A DNA stretch of 64,000 nt from Auanema rhodensis. Lineage: Eukaryota; Nematoda; Chromadorea; Rhabditida; Rhabditidae. Below the pieces are notes generated by a model. The model made no database searches, was not told where the DNA came from, and saw nothing but the letters and a program-made list of their open reading frames with translations. Where the stretch lies: contig OZ059898.1 of the NCBI GenBank assembly GCA_964057225.1, positions 12,177,767 through 12,241,766 of the forward strand. Reading direction: 5' to 3'. Both the position numbers and the translations under genes were made by a program. Below, piece after piece: positions 59,880 through 64,000 of the stretch (positions within the stretch are counted from its first letter, which is position 1; every line of letters starts with the position of its first letter).

Positions 59880-60888
59880 ATGTCTTATTTTGATGAACAT
59901 GATGTTGATAATGACAACTCTGCGTCGGGCGTTGAACGAGAAGGTGAGAAGTTTTACCGAATATTTAGAAAAACATCGTATTTTAGATGAGCCGGTACCT
60001 GCCTTTAGTGTCGGAGCCCATGAAGATGCTATAAGGGAGTTAAGGCAGTCAGACGTGAGAGATGTATCAGATCCAAACGGTAATACTTTGTTAAATTGCT
60101 TTTCTTACTCTTGTTTTCTACAGAGGAATGTCTTATTTGCTTTGAAAAGTTTGGGCTTTATGAAAATATTCGAACCAGTCCTTATGCTTCCCTATTAACT
60201 ATGCCCTGTGGGCACTATTTTCATTCAAAATGCTTACATGGATGGTTAAGACAAGTTAGTCTCTCGATGACATATCCTTTACATAATAAGTGATTTGATA
60301 GGCTCATACCTGCCCTCTATGCCGCCATAAGCTTCAACCAGCCGGCGACGCGCCTCCGAGTGCAGGAGAGGTTAATTACAGCGTTTCATATTTGCAAAAC
60401 TAATGATAAATTTAATTTTTAGCCTATTTTTTTGGGAACAACTGACCTGCAAACGATTGAAGCTTTTGCTCCGGACCCCTATGGATCTCCAGAAGAACGC
60501 TATAACGTACCGTAGAATACTAAATATTAAAAGTTTTGTTATATTTATTTATTCAGCAATTCCGAACTAGATCTCAATTCCTCCTAACTAATGCTGCATT
60601 CATGAGGATTTACCTACGTAACAGAAGAGAGAGGGCAGGCATGGGACCACCCGAAGACTATGGAATCGATACGGTATATTGATAATTTAGAACATTGAGT
60701 TTTTTTTTTTTTAGAGTTTGCTTAACTATGATAGTGAGTCAGGTTCATACGTTGATAATTCTAACAGTTCAACTGGAAATAATCAGGTAGATTCATATTT
60801 AATCTTATTTTAAATACTATGCTTTCAGAATCGCCGTAATGATGAGCCTCCTCCCGATAACGACGGAGCCTCGGGAATGTATGTATAA
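59880..60888 (+). CDS. RING-H2 E3 ubiquitin ligase
   Basis: Eight exons (59880-59943, 59987-60079, 60124-60254, 60302-60370, 60423-60506, 60557-60673, 60715-60786, 60829-60888) sum to 690 bases, 229 residues. The N-terminal 50 residues are acidic. A single RING-H2 finger follows at about residues 54-108: CLICFEKFG, then MPCGHYFHSKCLHGWL, then TCPLCRHKL, giving the C-H-H-C ligand order. The insertion between the first and second cysteine pairs (about 27 residues) is a little long. After the RING come a proline-rich linker and an Arg-rich helix (FMRIYLRNRRERAG), then a Ser/Asn-rich tail with no transmembrane segment. It should act as a soluble E3 ligase; the substrate is unknown, and I do not assign an orthologue. 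Confidence 0.85.
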
Positions 60889-61236
60889 AATTCATTTTAC
60901 TTTAATATAATGCATTAATTTAATTTTTTAATATGTAAGTATTACTTTTATCATTCAATTAACTCGAATGTATCTATGTATCTCTGTAGAAAGAACAGTT
61001 TCATTGTTACATTGCTGTAGCTAATTTCTGAAAACTTCATAATTTATTTCACCGATCCAATAAACTTTAATATTTATACCACCCTGATCTTATTGCACTG
61101 CTTTAATAGTTAACGATGAACATAATTTTTCATCGCTAATTAAACATTACAACAGAATTTCACTTTGAAGAATATTCATTACTAAGTGATCATATTGAGA
61201 TTTTTGAATGCCAGATTAATTTGAACCGTAACAGTA
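60889..61236. other. spacer between convergent genes
   Basis: About 350 bases between two convergent stop codons. It holds an AATAAA-like signal on the plus strand (CCAATAAACTTT near 61060). No coding exon. Confidence 0.5.
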
Positions 61237-61821
61237 TTATTTAGAATTTGTTTTTGGTATGCCTATATTTTTTATAACATCCATAACTTGCGATATGTGA
61301 ATATGAACGTCATTGGAACCGGGGTGCCGAGTAACAGCTTCTAAAGCTGCTTTCACCAAGCTGTTAGCATGTTCTAAATAATTGATATTTAATCATATAT
61401 TGATATTTGGACAAACCTATTGATACGCTGACAAACTGAGGTAGGTATGAAATAGCATGACGTGAAACTTCTCGATCTGGTGACAATATAGCGCATCGAT
61501 AAGCAGCAATGAGGTCCCCTGATGTCTGAATTATTTAAATTACTTCCTTCTTTTTGAGTCATATTAACTGCTGGGCTTGCACTGATGACGGCAACAGCCG
61601 AATTAAAGGCGCCTTTTCTAACTAATGTAGATGAATTGCAAAATAGCCCGCTCAGGAGGTGCGAAAATCCGACAGCTCTATACGTATTCATTTCCATATT
61701 TCGGTGAACCACAGTTTTACCTCTCCGGCGTATCTTTAGCATATGCCTCCAGATCTTTTATAACATCTAATAGTTCGCAATTTGTTTCAGCATTTAATAT
61801 TCGGCCAGCAATATTTGACAT
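61237..61821 (-). CDS. helical-repeat protein resembling INTS1 C-terminus
   Basis: Four minus-strand exons, 61821-61721, 61677-61569, 61525-61417 and 61373-61237, sum to 456 bases, 151 residues with matching phases. It is all helical with HEAT-like pairs: GFSHLLSGLFCNSSTLVRKG, a segment AILSPDREVSRHAISYLPQF, then VSVSIEHANSLVKAALEAV. From memory, the C-terminal repeats of Integrator subunit 1 have the same order (a hydrophobic helix ending in LP-E/Q-F, then QEHA..LL.KA). A short free-standing protein is unusual for INTS1 (about 2000 residues), so either this is the last part of a gene whose other exons I did not recognise, or a small related protein. The start is uncertain: the ATG at 61821 is one base after an acceptor. 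Confidence 0.55.
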
Positions 61822-62085
61822 TCTATAACATATTATCATTCAAATTTTCATCTATTCTAATTCAAACAGTAACAAAAAAGACTAATTGCTGCTCATTGAT
61901 TTCGTTTTCACTACATTTAGAAATATTAGCTAATTTGAAATTAGAAGCATTCATGTGATTCGAATCAAAATCTAATTTTTCTTATGCCTTCATATTTCAG
62001 TTTCCAAAAAAATGTTGATACCAAAGTCTTTTATAATTTGACACTTTTTTGTTCTAAAAAGTACTGTTCTGAAATTTTAGGAAAT

Positions 62086-62776
62086 ATGAAATGCCTAGTC
62101 ATGATACTATTCTTTCTACTATTAATCGACGCATCGAACGGTGATACTCTTGTTTTCCGTCTTCAGCAGGCCATTAATAGAGAAAAGGAAAGAAGAGTGG
62201 TAAGTGATCTAAATATATAAATAAATAAAGTTGGTTCGCAAAGCCGCTTTATTGTTTACTTTTTTCAACTATATTTCATTTATAACTAACTTATTAAAAT
62301 GAGAAGCATAGATATATAAAAAAATAGTTTTAACTTTAATCTTTAAACATTTTCTCAACTATATAATTGACTTAACGTTACGACGCACAGAAATGATTAG
62401 AACATGGTTAACGCAACCGTGCTCGCACGTTTTAAAAAAAGAAATGAAAGTTCAGGCGCCGCCCAAGGCGAACTGGCTTTTCCGTCTAATTCAGCGTTAA
62501 GCACTTGGAAGCACTTATATCTCAATGCTAAGCGAGATACAACAGAAGAGTGCCAAAATAATCAAATATCCAAAAATCAATACATAATATTCTTTAAATA
62601 AACACAAGTTACAGCAACGTTTCCTGGAGGATGTTCTTATTAATCAAATGCACCGAGGAGACTTACTAAAACGCGGTACGTATTTTTAAACTAATAGCAA
62701 AGACTGTTATCTTCTTTTTACAGAAATAGCGATGAAAAACACAAAAGATAGAGAAGATATAGTGGGATTCAACTAA
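62086..62776 (+). CDS. small secreted peptide precursor
   Basis: Three exons, 62086-62199, 62615-62675 and 62724-62776, sum to 228 bases, 75 residues. The ATG lies five bases after an acceptor (AAATTTTAG). The signal peptide is strong (MKCLVMILFFLLLIDASNG, cleavage before DTLVF). The mature part is a charged helix (LQQAINREKERRV, RFLEDVLINQMHRG) with RR and KR dibasic sites, as in neuropeptide or peptide-hormone precursors. The first intron (415 bases) is long for this genome and could hide another exon. No family recognised. Confidence 0.5.
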
Positions 62777-64000
62777 ATTCGCTAATACAGACCAACGAAG
62801 ATAAGAAAAAAATATTTTATTTGTAAAACTGTTCAAATAAACCATTACGTAACCCTTTTAATGACCTAGTGTACACGAGAATGACGTCAGCAACACCTCA
62901 AATGCCCCTTTGTGAATTCTTGAACGGATCATGACTCATCGATCATATCCTCAAATTGGTAATGTTATCGAGGTCTTAATGAATTCACTCAGCTGTCTTT
63001 TCATTTACGTTCATATGATAGTCAATAGAAATCAATAAAACTTTAACTGTATGTTCCAATTTCATTTTTTTCGTCATAGCCATACCTAAGTATGTGTTTA
63101 TAAGTATATCCATATTTGTGGATAATATTTATATATTATTTGATGTTGAATTAATAGAAAGCCAGAAAATACTTATCATTTTTCGTACAAAGTTGTTGCC
63201 GTACTTGTGACAAGCTTTTGTTGTCTGGACTCTCTTGTTGCCACTACACTAGATGAGATTCCTCGTTCAGTAGTCTGCATGAATGCGGCAAGCCATTGCT
63301 GTCAGCGTTGAGTGGCAAAGGCATACTAATATCACGCTTTTATCAAACCGTGGGCATTTTATCTTCGAAATGAGTAATTAGCACTGTTCATAATTTCTGT
63401 TTTCATTTATTTCTTCATTTTTTAAATTTTGAGGCCTATGCTCTATTGTTATCGTTGTACTTATTGAGTTTGAATACAGCTTCTCTTCTATCTTATTTTA
63501 TTATTCAAGAAAATCCAAGGAATTATTAGTGGAAGCTCTACTGTTATTGCTTTGTTTATAATACATGGAATTATACTTTGGAAAACATTTGCTTTCAGTT
63601 TATCAGTACCAGTAATCATGTAAAAATTATTCAAACTAATAGGGGTGGTGTTTAACTATGCATAACATCGAAATTTATATAATTATGGAATTTATAAGCT
63701 GAAGTTTTTAAGGAGAACATTTCTCAGATTAATCATTTTATGGAAGGCTTCTTTCTTCTAGAGCCAGATGTTCATACACTGCAGCTTTTCCTATTCAGTT
63801 ATCGATCATTCTCCTTATTTCTTTTTCTTACTATTTTGACTCTGCTAATATCAAGGTTTCAAGTTTTAATAAGCCTCTTTTGCTGTGAGAAAAGTTGATG
63901 TTTTTCTTCCTTTTTGTTTACTGTCTAAATTATGTTGTTCCAACTAGGTATATATGTTGTGCTCATTTCATCGATGAGTATATTGGGTTTCCCCTGCATT
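62777..64000. other. right end of window, no gene seen
   Basis: AT-rich sequence without a supported exon on either strand. Confidence 0.4.

Noticed and set aside
1-64000. CRISPR arrays, bacterial operons, transposons with terminal repeats, viral genes
   Set aside because: None seen. The window is eukaryotic and intron-rich; repeats found are microsatellites, one minisatellite and one tRNA duplication.

Overview
The window is nuclear DNA of an animal with compact, intron-rich genes, and the gene content points to a nematode. Most introns are about 40-70 bases with GT..TTTCAG borders. Many first exons are preceded by an unpaired TTTCAG-type acceptor a few bases before the ATG, as expected for spliced-leader trans-splicing. 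A transthyretin-like secreted protein (a nematode family) and a nuclear receptor with the CNGCK P-box (nematode supplementary NHRs) support this. The base composition is AT-rich. I cannot name the species; it does not look like Caenorhabditis, because a full-length hamartin (TSC1) gene is present.

Layout. 0-1.3 kb: C-terminal end of an unrecognised minus-strand gene. 4.0-4.5 kb: a small secreted Y/P/Q-rich protein. 4.5-16.1 kb: a gene-poor, pyrimidine-rich tract with microsatellites. 16.1-18.4 kb: a nuclear hormone receptor. 20.4-24.0 kb: two adjacent plus-strand genes of no recognised family that share a 48-residue C-terminal module; the first carries five AT-hooks. 24.2-39.7 kb: five minus-strand genes in tight head-to-tail order (TSC1, three unrecognised genes, Twinkle), which looks like an operon; a small secreted-protein gene on the plus strand is nested in one intron. 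40.4-41.1 kb: transthyretin-like gene. 41.8 kb: tRNA-Ser(AGA). 45.5-46.6 kb: a DRAM/FRAG1-type membrane protein. 47.2-47.6 kb: two tRNA-Arg(TCG) genes in a tandem duplication of 362 bases. 47.9-60.9 kb: a plus-strand run RINT1, MBLAC1, SUV3, WRAP53, PSMB7, RING-H2 ligase, the first four with gaps of only 0.2-0.4 kb. 61.2-61.8 kb: an ORF resembling the C-terminus of Integrator subunit 1. 62.1-62.8 kb: a small secreted peptide.

How the genes relate. Most recognised genes are housekeeping: mTORC1 restraint (TSC1), mitochondrial DNA replication and RNA decay (Twinkle, SUV3), Golgi-ER tethering (RINT1), Cajal-body/telomerase RNP trafficking (WRAP53) and proteolysis (PSMB7, RING). The most novel material is the AT-hook gene pair at 20.4-24.0 kb, the TSC1 cluster, and a probable AT-AC intron in MBLAC1. 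Gene models were built by hand. For every model described as summing to a whole number of codons I added the exon lengths; RINT1, SUV3 and WRAP53 exons were read for motifs but not all summed.
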